Positions 32,688-45,696 of a DNA stretch of 64,000 nt are shown one piece after another. The notes under the pieces are model-generated. The model did no database searches and was not told where the DNA came from. It was given only the letters and a program-made list of their open reading frames with translations. The first letter of the stretch is position 1. Each line of letters starts with the position of its first letter. Made by a program: the position numbers and the translations under genes. The stretch comes from Isoetes taiwanensis (taxonomy: Eukaryota; Streptophyta; Lycopodiopsida; Isoetales; Isoetaceae): positions 1,372,010 through 1,436,009 of the forward strand of contig JAJEKV010000096.1 in the NCBI GenBank assembly GCA_021234155.1, read 5' to 3'.

Positions 32688-33531
32688 ATGGGAAAGATCG
32701 AGAGATTGTCCCATAGTAATGCTTTCTACTGGTTCATTAAGGTCAGAGGAAAGCTTGCAGAGAAGGGCTTATGGAATATAGTATCTGGAGATGAGCCTAG
32801 ACCGGGTGTTCCAAGTAAGAAAGGGTTATCCATGACCACAGGACCACCTAGTGCTGCCCAGATAGTCAAAGGATCCACCTCTGAAATGGGTGCAGAAGGA
32901 TTGGGAGGCAAGAAATCGCCTCATGAGATACCTTGATGATACAATGATTGCTCAGGTAGAAGCAGCAGGAAGTGCCAAAGAAGCATGGGAGCAGCTCATG
33001 GCAATTTACAAGAAGAAGCACTTCTCTCAACAGGCCAATCTCTATGCTGTGATATTCACTACCAAGCTTAAAGATTGTTCCTCAGCTGAGGAGTACATAT
33101 CAAAGATAAAAGCAGCTGCATTACAACTGAAGGGTATGGAGAAAGGGCTCGATGCTGATCTTATTGTTGGTGCTCTTCTGTTAGGCCTTCCTACTTCTTA
33201 TAACAGTGTTAAGAATCTTATTGGCTCTGCTGAGCATGTGCAGCTTGAATGGGCATGTCAACAGATTTTGATGGAAGAAGTCAACCAAGCTAGTGGAAAG
33301 AAGGGAGGGAATAAAGAAAGCCAAGCATTTGTAGGTCGGAATGAAGGGAATGAAACCAGAAAATGCTTCAGCTGTGGCAAACAGGGTCATTTGGCTAGAG
33401 ATTGTCAACAACCAGATAAGCGTAAGAGGAAGCAGAAATCTCAAGAAAAGAAAGAGAAAGGAAATTCTCATGGGCACCGGGCATCCAAAGTCAGCAAATC
33501 TCAGATGGAACCTCAAGCAGTGATTCGCTAG
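32688..33531 (+). pseudogene. copia 2 gag, frameshifted
   Basis: The N-terminal Gag part (MGKIERLSHSNAFYWFIKVR) is in one frame to about 32890. The rest (WEARNRLMRYLDDTMIAQVE and onward, 213 residues) is in another, so a frameshift splits it. The C-terminal part contains the copia Gag domain (AYKKKHFSQQ-type region, KLKDCSSAEEYISKIKAA), the CCHC knuckle CFSCGKQGHLARDC and a very basic tail. Gag would form the particle shell. Confidence 0.85.
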
Positions 33532-36500
33532 TGACTGTAACCAGGGCATTTGTTGCTGTTCAACCAAAAGAGAGATTTGTCCATATGATTTATGACAGGT
33601 TCTGTAAGTACATTCAATGCCTAGTTCTGATTATTTGGGAAGCAGTACGCATTTGTAAGTCCATGACCTCAGTAGATGATACAGAAATCATAGGACAAGG
33701 GGATCTGCATGGCAAAGCAATGTGTTTTATAGCAGAGGTAGAGAATGGAACCTGGTATCTAGACTCAGGGGCCAGTGATCATATGACAAGCAGGAAAGAC
33801 CTCTTCAAGGACTTCACAAGTGTTTCAAGCAACAAGAAGGTAAAAATTGGAAAAGGTCTGCTTAAGGTAACAGGGTATGGTGTTGTAGCATTAAGGCTCC
33901 CTACCGGAATGGTGCATCTGAAAAACACATTGTATGTACCAGATCTTGAGGTAAACTTAATATCCATTGGGAAAATGGATGATGCTGGGCTATATGCCAC
34001 ATTTGGAGGAGGAAAGTGTCTCATTAAAGATGAGAAGAACCATGTTTTGGCTGAAGGAAATAAGGATGAAGGTATATATAGACTCAGCTGGTCTCAAAGT
34101 CCCTCTATTGCTTTGAGTGCTGCAGCAGCAAATATCAATCAGATCTGGCATGAGAGAATGGGCCATGTAAACTATCAGTTCCTTAAGAAGATGGAAGAGA
34201 AAAACTTTGTCAGAGGGCTTCCTAGGGTCAAAGCTCCCATGGGTATATGTGAAGGATGTGCTCTTGCCAAGCTAAACCGAAAACCTTATCATAAGCAGAA
34301 GGGGACACGTGCTTCTCAACCATTAGAGCTGGTTCATATGGACGTATGGGGACCAGCCAGAGTCACGTCCACAGGAGGATCCAGGTATTTTTTATTAATC
34401 ATTGATGATTATACGAGAAAGAATTGGGTTTACTTTCTCAAGAAGAAGTCAGATGTCTTTGAACACTTCAAGATTTGAAAAGCCATGGTTGAAAATTTTA
34501 AAGATAAGAAGATAAAAGAAATAAGGACTGACCAAGGTGGAGAGTTCAACAGTGCTGAATTTTCAGATTTCTTGCAAACCATCAGGCATGAAACCTCAGT
34601 TGCTCATGAACACCAGCAGAATGGTGTGGTTGAACGGAAAAATCGAACTGTGTTGGAGTGTGCACGTGCTATGATTCTATCCAAAGATATTGATCACAAG
34701 TTCTGGGCTGAAGCAGTTCATACTGCAGTTTACCTCATCAATAGAGCACCCACCAAAGCATTGACTTCTAGCGTACCTGAGGAGGCGTGAACAGGAGAAA
34801 AACCAGCTGTGGATGGCCTTAAAATCTTTGGTTGCACTGCGTATGTCCACCTCTCCAAGGCAGAAAGGAGATTAGGGAAGCTATCCAACAGGGGAGTACC
34901 TTGCATGTTTGTAGGCTATGGTGAGACCATAAAAGGATACAAATTGTTTGTACCTTCAACACGCAAAATGATCATACGAAGAAGTGTGGCCTTCAACGAA
35001 CAAGATTTCAAGGTTGGCCAAAACAAAGTCCCTGCCCCTTATGATCCCCTTGGCACTGCTCCAGAAATGAAAGGCCCTGATACTAGTGACTGATGATACT
35101 GCAGGTGATGTGCCTTTAGAGGAAAGTGAACTTCCATCTGAACCCGAGTCTGGACCAGAAAGTAGTGATGAGGATGGAGAGGAGTCTACTGAACCAGAAC
35201 TTCCAAGGAGGTCTAGCAGGTCACGGAGAAATACAGAAAGGATGCAAGACTATCTTAATAGTAGAAAACCTCGAGGATCTGCCTATCTTGCACTGCACAG
35301 CAGCTCATCAATTGATGAACCATCCTCATTTAATGATGCCATGAAGGCACCTGAACACTCCAAATGGCAGCAGGCAATGGCCGAGGAATATGAATCCCTT
35401 ATGGAGAATGAGACGTGGATCTTGTGCAAGTTACCACCCGGGAGGAAGGCTATAACCTGTAAGTGGTTGTACAAACTTAAGTATGATGAACATAACACCA
35501 TTTCCAGGTACAAAGCCAGATTAGTGGCACGTGGATGTTCCCAAACTGCAGGCATTGACTATCAAGAGACATTTGCCCCTGTGGCCCGTCTTACTTCAGT
35601 GAGAGTAGTACTTGCCTTAGCTGCCAAACTTGGATTAGATCTGCAACAGATGGATGTTAAATCAGCATTCCTTCATGGACGGCTTGAAGAAGAGGTCTAT
35701 TTAAAACAACCTCCTGGCTTTGTAAAACAAGGATCTGAAACTCTTGTGTGCAGGCTCAAAAAGGCCATCTACGGGCTGAAACAGTCCCCTAGACTTTGGT
35801 GTAGGACCATTCATAGTTTTTTCTCAAACTTGGGCTTTGACAGAAGTGATGCAGACTGGAATGTCTATGTAAAGCAGCTTGGGTCTCAATTCCTCATCAT
35901 TGTGTTGCATGTCGATGATTTGATCCTTGCCTCCAATTCCACCATGCTGATGCAGCAGACTAAGACTTCCTTAGCAGCTCGGTTCCACATGACTGACTTA
36001 GGGCCACTGAAATATTTTTTGGGTATTCATGTTCTTGCAGATCAGGAGCATAAGACCATCACCATTCATCAAGGGAAGGCTGCTGAGTCTCTCTTAACAA
36101 AGTGCAACATGCACTCCACCAGACACGTAAGTACTCCAGCAGTGCATTCTAGCTTATCTTTTGAAACGTGTTCTCCAAAGTGCAAGGAGGTGGATAGCAA
36201 AATTGGGGTGCCCTATAGGAGTGTGATAGGCTCCCTTATGCATTTTATGGTCTGTACAAGGCCAGACCTTTCAGAAAGTGTTATTACACTTAGCCAATTC
36301 ATGGAGTGTCCAGAACCTGCACACTGACAAGCTCTCAAGCACATATTGAGGTATTTGAAACAAACCCCTCGTTTAGGGATATGTTATCATGGAAACCATC
36401 CAGGTCCTTTCACTTTAGAGGGCATGGTTGATGCTGACTATGCAGGGAATGTGGCTTCCCCTAAATCATGCACAGGCTTCATTTTTACGCTGCAAGGGGG

Positions 36501-36882
36501 AGTTGTGAGTTGGACAAGTAAAAAGCAGAAGGCTACTGCAGTAAGCACCTGTAAATCCGAATATATGGCAATATGTGCAGCTACAAAAGAAGCCATCTGG
36601 CTCAGGAGATTGCTTAAGAGCATTGGTTGTGAACAGAGAAATCCGACGATCATCATGAATGACAACAGGGCAGCTGTATGTCTTGTGAAGAATCCCAGCA
36701 ACTTTACAAAGGCCAAACATATTGAGACACAATACCATTTCACCAGAGAAAAGGTGGAAGAAGGCAAAGTAACCATAAAGCATTTGGGAACCCACCTTAT
36801 GACTGCTGATGTATTGACTAAACCGTTACCAAGGAAGAGGTTCTCCGAATGTGTGCAAGAGATGGGCATGAGCTCAGTTTGA
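33531..36882 (+). pseudogene. copia 2 pol: protease, integrase, RT, RNase H
   Basis: The protease motif WYLDSGASDHM is near 33750 and the pre-integrase zinc region (IWHERMGHVN ... CEGCALAKLNRKPYH) near 34145-34280. The integrase core follows (DVWGP, IDDYTRKNWVYF, TDQGGEFN, HQQNGVVERKNRT). RT runs from about 35360 (CKWLYKLKYDEHN, MDVKSAFLHGRLEEEVYLKQ, YGLKQSPRLW, LHVDDLILAS). RNase H follows (GMVDADYAGN, NDNRAAVCLVKNPS, KAKHIETQYHF). In-frame TGA codons lie at 34476-34478, 34788-34790 and 36325-36327, and one frame change occurs near 35088. The active-site tyrosine is histidine (HVDD). Despite these breaks the reading frames are otherwise well kept. Confidence 0.92.
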
Positions 36883-37150
36883 TACTGGGGAATGTAGCTA
36901 TGATCAGGTAAGGAGTTAGTTAGTGATGCATTTTAAGTAGGTGAAGGTTTCTGCAGGAAACCATTAAGAGAACATGGTGGCAGATGGGCTCTTTTGGCTA
37001 CTGTGGTAAAGTTTTAGGGGGAGCATTTTCTTTCAGAAAAAAACAAACAAAAAAAATTGAGTAGTGCAGACATCATTAACAGAACTTGGTGGCAGAAGTT
37101 CTTTTTTGTATTGTTGCAACTGGAGTCTTTCTAGGAGTTTAGATTCAGTC

Positions 37151-37161
37151 AGGAGGGGGAG
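37151..37161 (+). other. polypurine tract of copia element 2
   Basis: AGGAGGGGGAG directly precedes the 3' LTR start TGTTGG. Confidence 0.88.
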
Positions 37162-37369
37162 TGTTGGAAACTGGAAAGTATGGCAAGGTTGACGCTTGTC
37201 ATATAGTTAGGATATTTGCCTTTTTGTGTTCCTAAATTACAGGACACGGTTGAAGATATCTTGGCATGCAGCCTGGCCTTTCTATATTAAGAATTCTGAG
37301 ATGTATAAAGATAGATCTAATGAATGGAAACGCCACTTCTTCTGGTGTCAAATTTTCTTAAGTGAATTA
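37162..37369 (+). repeat. 3' LTR of copia element 2
   Basis: 208 bp, starting TGTTGGAAACTGG. It ends in AATTA and not the usual CA; the end is set by where it stops matching the 5' copy, which is exactly the primer site. Confidence 0.85.
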
Positions 37370-38999
37370 TATTTTGACTTAGGTTCAGATACAAAAGTGT
37401 TACAAAATCGGCCTTTTCCGGAATCGGCCCTTTGATAGTAAATAGCTGAGATAAAGGTAAGTAGAAGCAGATAATGCTAAATCGGCAAAGATTAGAATAG
37501 ATTTGGCCCTTTTCCAGGGCGAATCGACCGGTATTCAGCAGATCCGGCGTTGCTCTATCCGTCTCATACGAATTGGGCGACAAACAGGTCCTTGCCCAAT
37601 GTTTATTTGACGCTGCATCTGTATTCGACATGGGGTTTCATTTTGAGATGTTGTTCAGCTCAGTGGATGCTGTTTAAGAAAACACAGGCTTCGAGGCAGC
37701 AATAAATAGAAGGGAATAAGCAAAGGAAAGAAACCAAGTACATCACTGCCCAACCCATGTTTACAGAGGTCGAAAAGACTCTGGAACGAAAAACTCCATT
37801 AATCCGTTCTATAGCCAGACATCCATCTGGAGATTAGCTGCCTCCCTTTTTTTTTGTGCCAATTCTGCAGTTCAGGAGAGCAGATGATGATTATGGCATA
37901 ATCCAGATGACAATGTTAGCCATTGAGGCCCACACCAACCGTGGGCAATATAATAATATGAAACAATCCTGGGACGAACCTTACATAATTTGGCAGCATG
38001 TCTTTCCATTTGAGTTGCTCCAAACAGACAAACCAATAGAGGCTGCATTTTAAGCTACAAACAAAGAATTGTCTGATTGCCACACATATGTGTGGCACTC
38101 CAAAATGTACATAAATATCTTTTAGCAAAAACTCATACACTAACTGGTATGCCATAGAAAATCTTATATGAACACTCGGAAATCATTAATAAGTTGCATG
38201 TGGATCCTGTACACATTTTAATGAGACTTCCCGCAAATATTGCTGCATTTTAGTCTGTGCAGCATTGTCATTTAATAAGAGTATTAATCCATTTATATGG
38301 AGGTATTGAGTAAACTATATGTACAATTCAAAAATATATGCCCTATTGAAATGAAGTGAGGAAACTTAATTATTTTACTAACAGGATGTTGTGAGGATGC
38401 TTGGTAATTATTGATGGGTGCCTCTGAAGGATATCATGCAATGACTTGCAGTTCTTGCTTAAAATGTTTTTTGCATAAACTATGGCATTTTGCATAAACT
38501 TAGAACTTTAAACATGTATTGTAGCCTCATCAAAAAAAGCAAGAATCTAACCCTGCTTGCCTAGCCCAGCTCATAATGCGCCACGGTTTTGGGTCATTGA
38601 AATTGTCTTTCATTTTGTACCATGGATTAAGCCAATACGGGTTCGAGATGTGAAGGAATTGCAAAAAAGTGAAGATATTATTTACAATAGAGCAAACATA
38701 TCCACTCAAATGGTGGTACCCAAATAACGCAACATATCCACTCAAATGGCATTGACACAAAAAATGCCACGCATATGACGGTCAAACAATGCAACAATAA
38801 TTCATTGGATGATGAGTACGATGGATAAATTCCTTGAACATATAGGAGTATTGTACTTTGGATAATTGAGACTTCTTTGAACATATAGAGGTGTTGTACT
38901 TTGGATATTAAGAAACATGGGTATGGAGAGATGAGTGCATTTGTCCTTGGCCGAGCATTTAGTGCGAAAGAAAGGAGGCCGCCCTAATTAAATCGAGCT
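37370..38999. other. no gene recognised
   Basis: AT-rich with short ORFs. Small duplications such as ATATCCACTCAAATGG occur twice near 38700-38745, and GAACATATAG with GTTGTACTTTGGAT recurs at 38835-38910. Confidence 0.45.
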
Positions 39000-39016
39000 T
39001 CGTGAGACCCAAAAGG

Positions 39017-41263
39017 TCATGAAGCTAAATGTACATCCACTGATTTCAAATTTTGCAGTACTAATTCACGATGGGTTTCTATTTTTAACATAAAAGTACC
39101 CAGCTTCAAAAGCTCTATTTGCGATAAAGTAAAAAAATTCTGGAAATCTTCTTGTATGGTCTCAAAATCATCGCGTATCTCCTGGTAATGAGGACAGTAC
39201 AAAAAGACATGTTCGTCATCTTCAACATGTGCCTCGTCACAAGAACAGGTTCGATCTTCTCTTGGAATCCCTTCCCAACGTCCTGTCTCAACCCGCAGCC
39301 GGTGAGAACCCAGTCTATATCGTGCAATCATCTTCCTAAGCCATGGTTGTGCTCGTAAGTACTCTTGTTCTCAATTACCTTAGATTGCACTATGTCTCTG
39401 ACACCTGCATCAGAATCTGGCCAATCTTGTTCATCCAACCCCCATTTGCTTGCCCACATTTTAACATCAGAAAACCATCCATTTTCAGAAGACATTTGCA
39501 TTCCTATGTATGGAAGCCTGTCATCGTTCAAGCTTTTAACCCAATTAATGTATGAAATTGTCTTATACAAGACCTCTGCCTCTAGTGGAAGCATTCCAAC
39601 CTCTGACAAGATCATTGCATAAGGCACCTGTTTCTTGACTCCCAATTCCTCCCGCAAAAACAACTTAAGCACTTTCTCTATTTTGCTAAAAAGCTTGCTG
39701 GAGATAGATGGCCCCCATATGGGAGATCCTTAAAGCACAACCGTTTGAATCAAAGTTCGAAAAAGCATTTTACGCAAGTGCCATGTTTGCAAGCTTGCCT
39801 TATGACATCTCCTCAACATGCTATATAGTGCCGATTTACCTCCTGCTATTCTCTTCATGATGCACTCCTTCCAACCATAATTAGAGCTGACCTCTAGGCC
39901 CAAATATTTGTATGTATCAACTATCTCAAGTTTATCTTTCCCATAAAAGAAGTCTATTTTTGCCACAATCCCAAAAATCATGCACTTTGATTTTGACATG
40001 TTTACCTTCATAATCTGATCTTTAGAGAACAGCTCCAAGGTATCTAAATGTACTTGTAGGCCCATTGGGTTTTCTGAAACAAGAACCACATCATCAGTAT
40101 ACATCAATAACTAAATTAAGTGGTTACCAAGGGGCATCCCTGTTTGTCCTCTCATACGTATCCATTCTTCTAATGAATCAATGTAAAGCCCAAAGAGCGT
40201 CGGTGATAGGGGGCACCCTTGTTTCACACCAATTGTACTTTTGATTTCATCTGGAAGTTTTACTGAAACTTTTGCAATGACCTCTTCATATAGTTTTGTA
40301 ACCACACCTCGCAAGGATGTCGGGACACCTGATTGTTCCATTCTTTCCTGCAAGCATGCCCTTAGAACATAATCAAATGCCTTTGCGAAATCAATGAAGG
40401 CCAAATACAATGCTTTTCTAGGACGTTTCACCCTCTCAATAAGGCAACGGAGTGTCACAATATGGCCATACGTACTGTGATTCCTTCGAAAACCAGCCTA
40501 ACATACTGCTCTCTTGCCATTTTTCTCCGTCCAGTCACTTACTTTACGTTCAAGTAAACCACCAAAGACTTTTGCGTACACACTACTAATGATAATTGTG
40601 CGGTAGCTGTGACATCATGCTTATTACCTGCTTTGAAAATAGGGACTACCTTGCAAACTTGCCATGCTCTAGGAAAACCGTCTTTGGCTGCTCTATTCAA
40701 GATTGAAGTCAAACATGAGATCATACAATCCCCACCACATTTAAATAATTCGAATGAAAGCCCGTCTATGTCTAATGCTTTGCCATTTGACATTGCACGT
40801 AGAAGTAAATAAATCTTCATGCACCTCAATTTCTTTCATAGCGGTAGCCCCAGGAACATAGTAAACTTGCCGGACAGATTCCAGCAATTCACCTACATTC
40901 AAAGCTGTATGATCGTGATCTAGTTGAGTGGTAGCCCAGAATAGCTTGAGCTCCTTTTCTAACAGTGCCTCTAGTTCCACTTGACGAGTTCGCTGAAAAG
41001 ATCTCTTCTTCTTTTTTCCTTTTCAAAAACTTCTTATACCAGCTCGGTCTAAATCTCAGACCCTTTGGCAAGGATTTCCGCATCTTTGAGCACTCCAAAT
41101 CCCACCAAGATTTAGACCGTTTTGCTGGCCTATGTTTCATCATTCCAAAACTCTGTTTGGCAGCACCCAAAATGGTTGCATCAATTTCAGTCCCGCTTTC
41201 TACCAAGCTTTCAATGTGCCTTTCAAAGCTTTCTCGATATAGATGTTTTAGTTTATAATTCAA
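39017..41263 (-). pseudogene. LINE 1 reverse transcriptase and C-terminal zinc region
   Basis: Minus-strand pieces in order: a linker with KSWWDLECSKMRKSL (41263-40889); the RT start NGKALDIDGLSFELFK and KVVPIFKAGNKH (about 40800-40600); LAFIDFAKAFDYVLRA and GVKQGCPLSPTLFGLYID (40458-40111); the active site YTDDVVLV after a stop at about 40108; the thumb region KYLGLEVSSNYGWKECIM; and finally a zinc segment CSCDEAHVEDDEHVFLYCPHY (39331-39017). At least five frame breaks make it inactive. Confidence 0.85.
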
Positions 41264-41506
41264 CTTGATTCTAGTTGCTAGCGACCTGTTTTTACAGCCT
41301 TACATTTAAAGAGAAACATAGAGGAGCATGGTCTGACTCAAGCAGCTTCTCCATGATATAAAAATCTTGAACAACATCTATTGTCGGAGGTGCAAGTAAA
41401 TAATCAACTACACTATTGCCTTGCCATGAAAAGTATGTTGCAGTTCCTGTTTTGGGGTACTAAGGTATGCCATTAGGAATTTTGAGATTACAGATGCATC
41501 CAAGCT

Positions 41507-42793
41507 CTAACAGAAAATCTCCCATTTGGTTTTTAACATCGTCTGTGGAATTTCTGACAAACTGGGGCTCCTGAACCTCATCCAACATAGGATCTCCTGC
41601 TGACAGAAAGGTCGCAGTTTGCAGCCCTTTGTTCTGGCGTTAAAGTCGCCTACAAAAAATATAAACCCTTTGGACTGATATTGTAATACTTGTGATGTTA
41701 AAGCATGCAATGGGTGCTCTCTATCCATGTCATCTCGGGCATATACCTTCGAATTTAATGGTGCAAAGTAGCACAGTCCAAGGAATATGGACTGATCTAA
41801 AGCATGTATCCTCATCCACATAAACTGATTGTGTTTATGCTTCTGTTCTACAGTTATACATATGTCTAAATGTTTTTTAACATAGACTGCCATACCTCCA
41901 AAGCTTCGCCCTTTGCATGTATCCTTGTGATTCCATATTGAGTCCAGCAGCATGAAGCCATTAAGATCTGGCAATGTGCTTGCCTGATAATGCCAAGTTT
42001 CCATGAACATTAACACATCTGCATTTCTCCATAGATCAATTGTGCCATCTGCCTTGGCTTGATTTAAGCCATATACATTCCAGGCTAAGACATTTAGGGT
42101 CTCGCATCCCTTTAACTTCCTTAGCCGTTCTGTTATGACAGCCTTTCCTCCCCTGCCCAAGAATGCAATGAATCCCTTATCTCGTGCTTCCTTCACTTTT
42201 GCAAATTCATGCTTTCTCACCTCTTGTTGGGCAGGTATCAGGTCATAGTCCAGCCAGATCTTCTGGTCTTTTAAAGATCCATGGTGGTCTAATACCCTGT
42301 CTCTAGCCCCTTTATCTGTAAACGTCACCAATATTAGTCTCACCTAATAACCAGACTTCCCAATTCTCCTGCAAGAAATTGGTTTTGGATCGTGCAGGTG
42401 CATTGTTTCTCGAAAGAAGCGATCCAGAACGCATGGAGGTCTTCGTCCTGCTCTTCTGATATTCCTGATATCTTCAAATTCTTGGAGCGAGCTTCTTGAT
42501 CCTGTGTCTCTACAGAAGCAGATTCGTGGTACAATTCCAATTGAGTCTTGGTTGCTGCAGCCACCAGACCCGACAGTTTCATTTCTAATTGAAAGCATTT
42601 GATCAGGTGGTATGGTTTCAGCCTTGGCTTCCATGTTCTTGTGGAGCGCTTCCCTCAATTCATTATTCTGAACCCTTAGTTCCTTATTCTGTATTTTCAG
42701 AATCTCATCCACAAGCAGCTGTAACTTGATCATCTCGTTCTTAAGGTCCTGGAGCAAGGTACGAATATCAGCTTCTTCCTCTAGATCTGACAT
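41507..42793 (-). pseudogene. LINE 1 ORF1 and endonuclease domain
   Basis: A coiled-coil start (MSDLEEEADIRTLLQDLKNE, then Glu/Asn/Lys heptads) leads through a frame change to the ORF1 RRM-type region (SKNLKISGISEEQDED, RLILVTFTDKGARDRVL). A TAG at 42344-42346 lies within it. In the same frame as the ORF1 end, with no stop, comes the endonuclease: LNVLAWNVYGLNQ, the catalytic Glu region FMETW and GDFNART. After that the frame degenerates at about 41600. In most LINEs ORF1 and ORF2 are separate, so the continuous reading is unusual; either the element encodes one polyprotein or the junction was lost. Confidence 0.82.
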
Positions 42794-42935
42794 CGAATTC
42801 TTCTTCCTGTTTCACATGCTTCTGTCTTCGACCTATGGCCCTTACGTCCTCTGTCCCACGGCGACCCTTTCAGATGACCTACTAACGCCTCATCTGAGCG
42901 GGATGATAGAACTTGGGGAATCGAATTCCAACTAA

Positions 42936-44740
42936 GAGATTCCAACACTCTTGGCTTATAAATTAAAGCTAAATTCCAGCACGGTCTGTTGCCAATGCTC
43001 TTAATCCCACAAAAATTATAATACATGCTTATGACATAAATCTTTAATATGCTTTCCGTTTCCTTGCTAGAGCGTGCTCTTTCTGGCTAGTCTTCTCATA
43101 CACATGATGACAGTCTTGGTTAACAAAAAAGACACCTTTGTTATAAAAAAGCAAATCAACCTATAAAAGAGGCCGACATCGACCGGATGGGAGAAGCGGA
43201 AACAACAACGATTGAGGCCACGACCAAATCTGGAATCCGTGAATAGAACTGAAAAGCTAATCTTGTATACTGACCTCCTATGCAAGCCTTAATGCCTTCT
43301 TGCTTTTATCCAGAGTTTGCAATCAGCTTTTTAATCAAACCCTTCTTAAGCCAGTCGTAATTGTTGCTCAGCAAGCTAGCTACGGAGGGGCAGTGCAAAA
43401 GAATTTTCTGAAAGCCCAAGTGCTTCAGCCAGAGTATTGTCACAACCCAATGATTGGGCAAACATTATTGCCACAGAGCCCAGTTGGGCGATTAAACAAA
43501 GAAACCCAAGAAAACAAGCTCCCATCTTCTCCACATGATCAAGGCGACACCTGCAAGGCCCAAAATTAGCATCAAAGCAAATCCAGGTCACTCACCTCTT
43601 CTGTGTACGTCGGCCAAGTCCAAATAGCAGACATAGGCAATCCGGAAACCGCCAACATCACTAAATCGACACCGTAGAAAATTCCAATTTGGCATCGGCC
43701 TCCCCGGGCCCATATGCCCCTTACCCCATTGTGAACTGTTATCCGCCCCTGAACCTTACTCCAAAAGAAATACCCCTTCTTTCCATAACCAATATGCAAA
43801 CATCAGCTTCATACTTATTTATATATGAATACCTCACTAAACCTTTAATAAAAACCTTAAGTTATAAACATACAACATGTGATTGTGCAAACATTATGGA
43901 TAAGAGCATGGCATATCTGTCTCTGTATGATTTCAAGTTCGAAGTAAACAAAATTAGAAACTCAATAGGGTTGTGAATTTATCAAGAAATATGTAATATT
44001 ATGGCGAGGAACCCCCTCCCCGCTTCCATAATCTCTACGAGTTCTTGAAAATGGCGGAAGCAAATCGAAGAGGTCAAGCATACCAGGGTTTTGTAGCCCA
44101 GCACTCAAACATCACAGTTTAAATGTTTCAGGAACGACGAACTGGACTTGTAGGTAAGCCGAGGTTTCGTAATTTGTTCCAATTTTGTTTCTTGCAAGAA
44201 GCTAAGGTTTTGTAATTTCGTTCAGGCTAGGGTGTTGCAATGCTTGAGCTTCTCTGTTGAGGCCCATTTACTCCCTACAAAGCTAAAAAACGAAGTGTAA
44301 CTCATTTTCTATTTATTCAGGCAAGAATAGAATCTTTAACGCATTCTTGGGAAGACTCTTCAAGCAAAAACAACAACATATGGCGGAAGTGAAGTGGCTT
44401 TCTTATTGAGCGTTCAAAAAACAAAGTTCAAAAGCATAGTAGTAGAAATGATTGGCTAGAAAAATAGAAAGCCAAACAAATCCTGGAAGTAGACAATCAT
44501 CGAGGGTTTCAATGAGAAAGGAGGTAAGCCACAATGAAACTCAAAGTAAGAGATTTATCAACTAGAATAAAAACCCCGCCTTTTCGGGTTTTCCGAGAAA
44601 ACCATGGAGATAAATAACAGACTAAGAGCCATACAAGTGCATCATCCATCCATCATTTGACAAAAATCCTTGTGCGTACGCAGTCTTCACATAACAATTG
44701 CAAACTCCAAATGGCCATAATAGCTTGATAGAGTGAGAAG
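42936..44740. other. no gene recognised
   Basis: Mixed sequence with short ORFs. A hairpin-forming segment (CCCGCCTTTTCGGGTTTTCC) at about 44576-44596 has an inverted relative near 53925. Short repeats of the phrase GCTAAGGTTT/GAGGTTTCGTAATTT occur at 44160-44220. Confidence 0.45.
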
Positions 44741-44761
44741 CCATTGAAAATTCATCCATAG

Positions 44762-45696
44762 TTATGAAGCCACGGCCCCACTTCGAATGTAGATATCTAT
44801 AGTCATGAAGCCATGGCCCAATTCAAATGTGACTTGAATAGATCTAAAAGAAAAAAAGAGTGGACTACTTTTAATAACCACAGATTTTGGGAGGGAAGCC
44901 TCAGCAGGAAGGGAAACACAAATACGAGGACCATTGGCAATTGAATGAGCAAGGTACAACCCTAATCCATTGGCAATGGAGATCAAGAAGTCTGGAGCCC
45001 GCAACTCAATTGGGAAGTCATACCAGCAGGGCATACGACGTGCTCCAAACTTATTAGGAAGAAACCCATGGATGTATACCTGATACAAGAGATAATGTCC
45101 CCACAAAGGATCCACTCCACATTCCACTAGTTTATCAACAGCAATAGGCTACCCGAACATCACTAAGAAATAATTGTTTTGCTTATCCAAAAATTTCAAG
45201 GACTCATGCGGAGGCAATTCCAACTTTTGCAGATGTTGTTTCAACCAAAATTCCATCCTTTTGAGATCAAGAAACTGACCAGTGAAAAGACATACCACTG
45301 CATGGGACACTAGATTGTGAAGACTTTGCAAGTGGATGCCATGATCTATCTCCACAACTGAGACACCAGCCTGAGTGAAGGCACTAGAACACACCTCTGC
45401 TTCATAGAACACGTTATTAGGAGGTAGTTGAACATCCATTCGATCTTCAAGACCCTGCAGCTCTTTCATATATATTCAGACACCTCTCTTTTGTTATTCT
45501 CCATCATAATGGACATCGCAGCAGCAACATGAGCAGAACACACACCAGATATCATGTCTCGCTTAATCCAATCACTGAAGCGCGTTTGTGAGACTCGAGC
45601 AACAGTATTAGGGGTAGACCGGGGAGCAGAGGGACGTGGGGTTAAACACTGTTGTTCATAGATTTTGTCCAGAATGCATGCAGAGGAATGAGACAA
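44762..45696 (-). pseudogene. L1-type LINE ORF1 (DUF4283-like) fragment
   Basis: On the minus strand the pieces read AVVCLFTGQFLDLKRMEFWL, LDKQNNYFLVMFG, a TAG, then CGVDPLWGHYLLYQVYIHGF, MPCWYDFPIELRAPDFLISI and ANGLGLYLAHSIANGPRICV. Spacing and the last block match the DUF4283 domain found in ORF1 of plant L1 elements. The stop near 45147 is in frame with both sides. The fragment abuts a plus-strand LINE 3' end at 45660, so the two lie head to head. Confidence 0.65.

Larger units (their letters stand above)
32528..37369 (+). mobile_element. Ty1/copia LTR retrotransposon 2, half of 5' LTR missing
   Basis: The 3' LTR is 37162-37369 (208 bp, TGTTGGAAACTGG to GTGAATTA). Only its last 104 bp are present at the 5' end, 32528-32631, with one visible mismatch. 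The primer site TGGTATCAGAGC, gag with one zinc knuckle, protease, integrase, RT, RNase H and a purine tract all follow in order. Divergence between the LTR halves is very low, so the element is young, yet pol carries three TGA codons and a frameshift. No target duplication can be checked because the 5' end is lost. Confidence 0.93.
39000..42930 (-). mobile_element. non-LTR retrotransposon (LINE) 1, nearly full length, decayed
   Basis: Reading on the minus strand, the order is a coiled-coil ORF1, an apurinic-type endonuclease, reverse transcriptase and a C-terminal CCHC zinc region. Frames are broken by several shifts and stops. No clear poly(A) or target duplication is visible at the right-hand (39.0 kb) end. 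It shares many blocks with the element at 56715-59510, so both belong to one lineage, different from the plant L1-type fragments at 44.8-46.2 and 48.9-51.1 kb. Confidence 0.88.
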
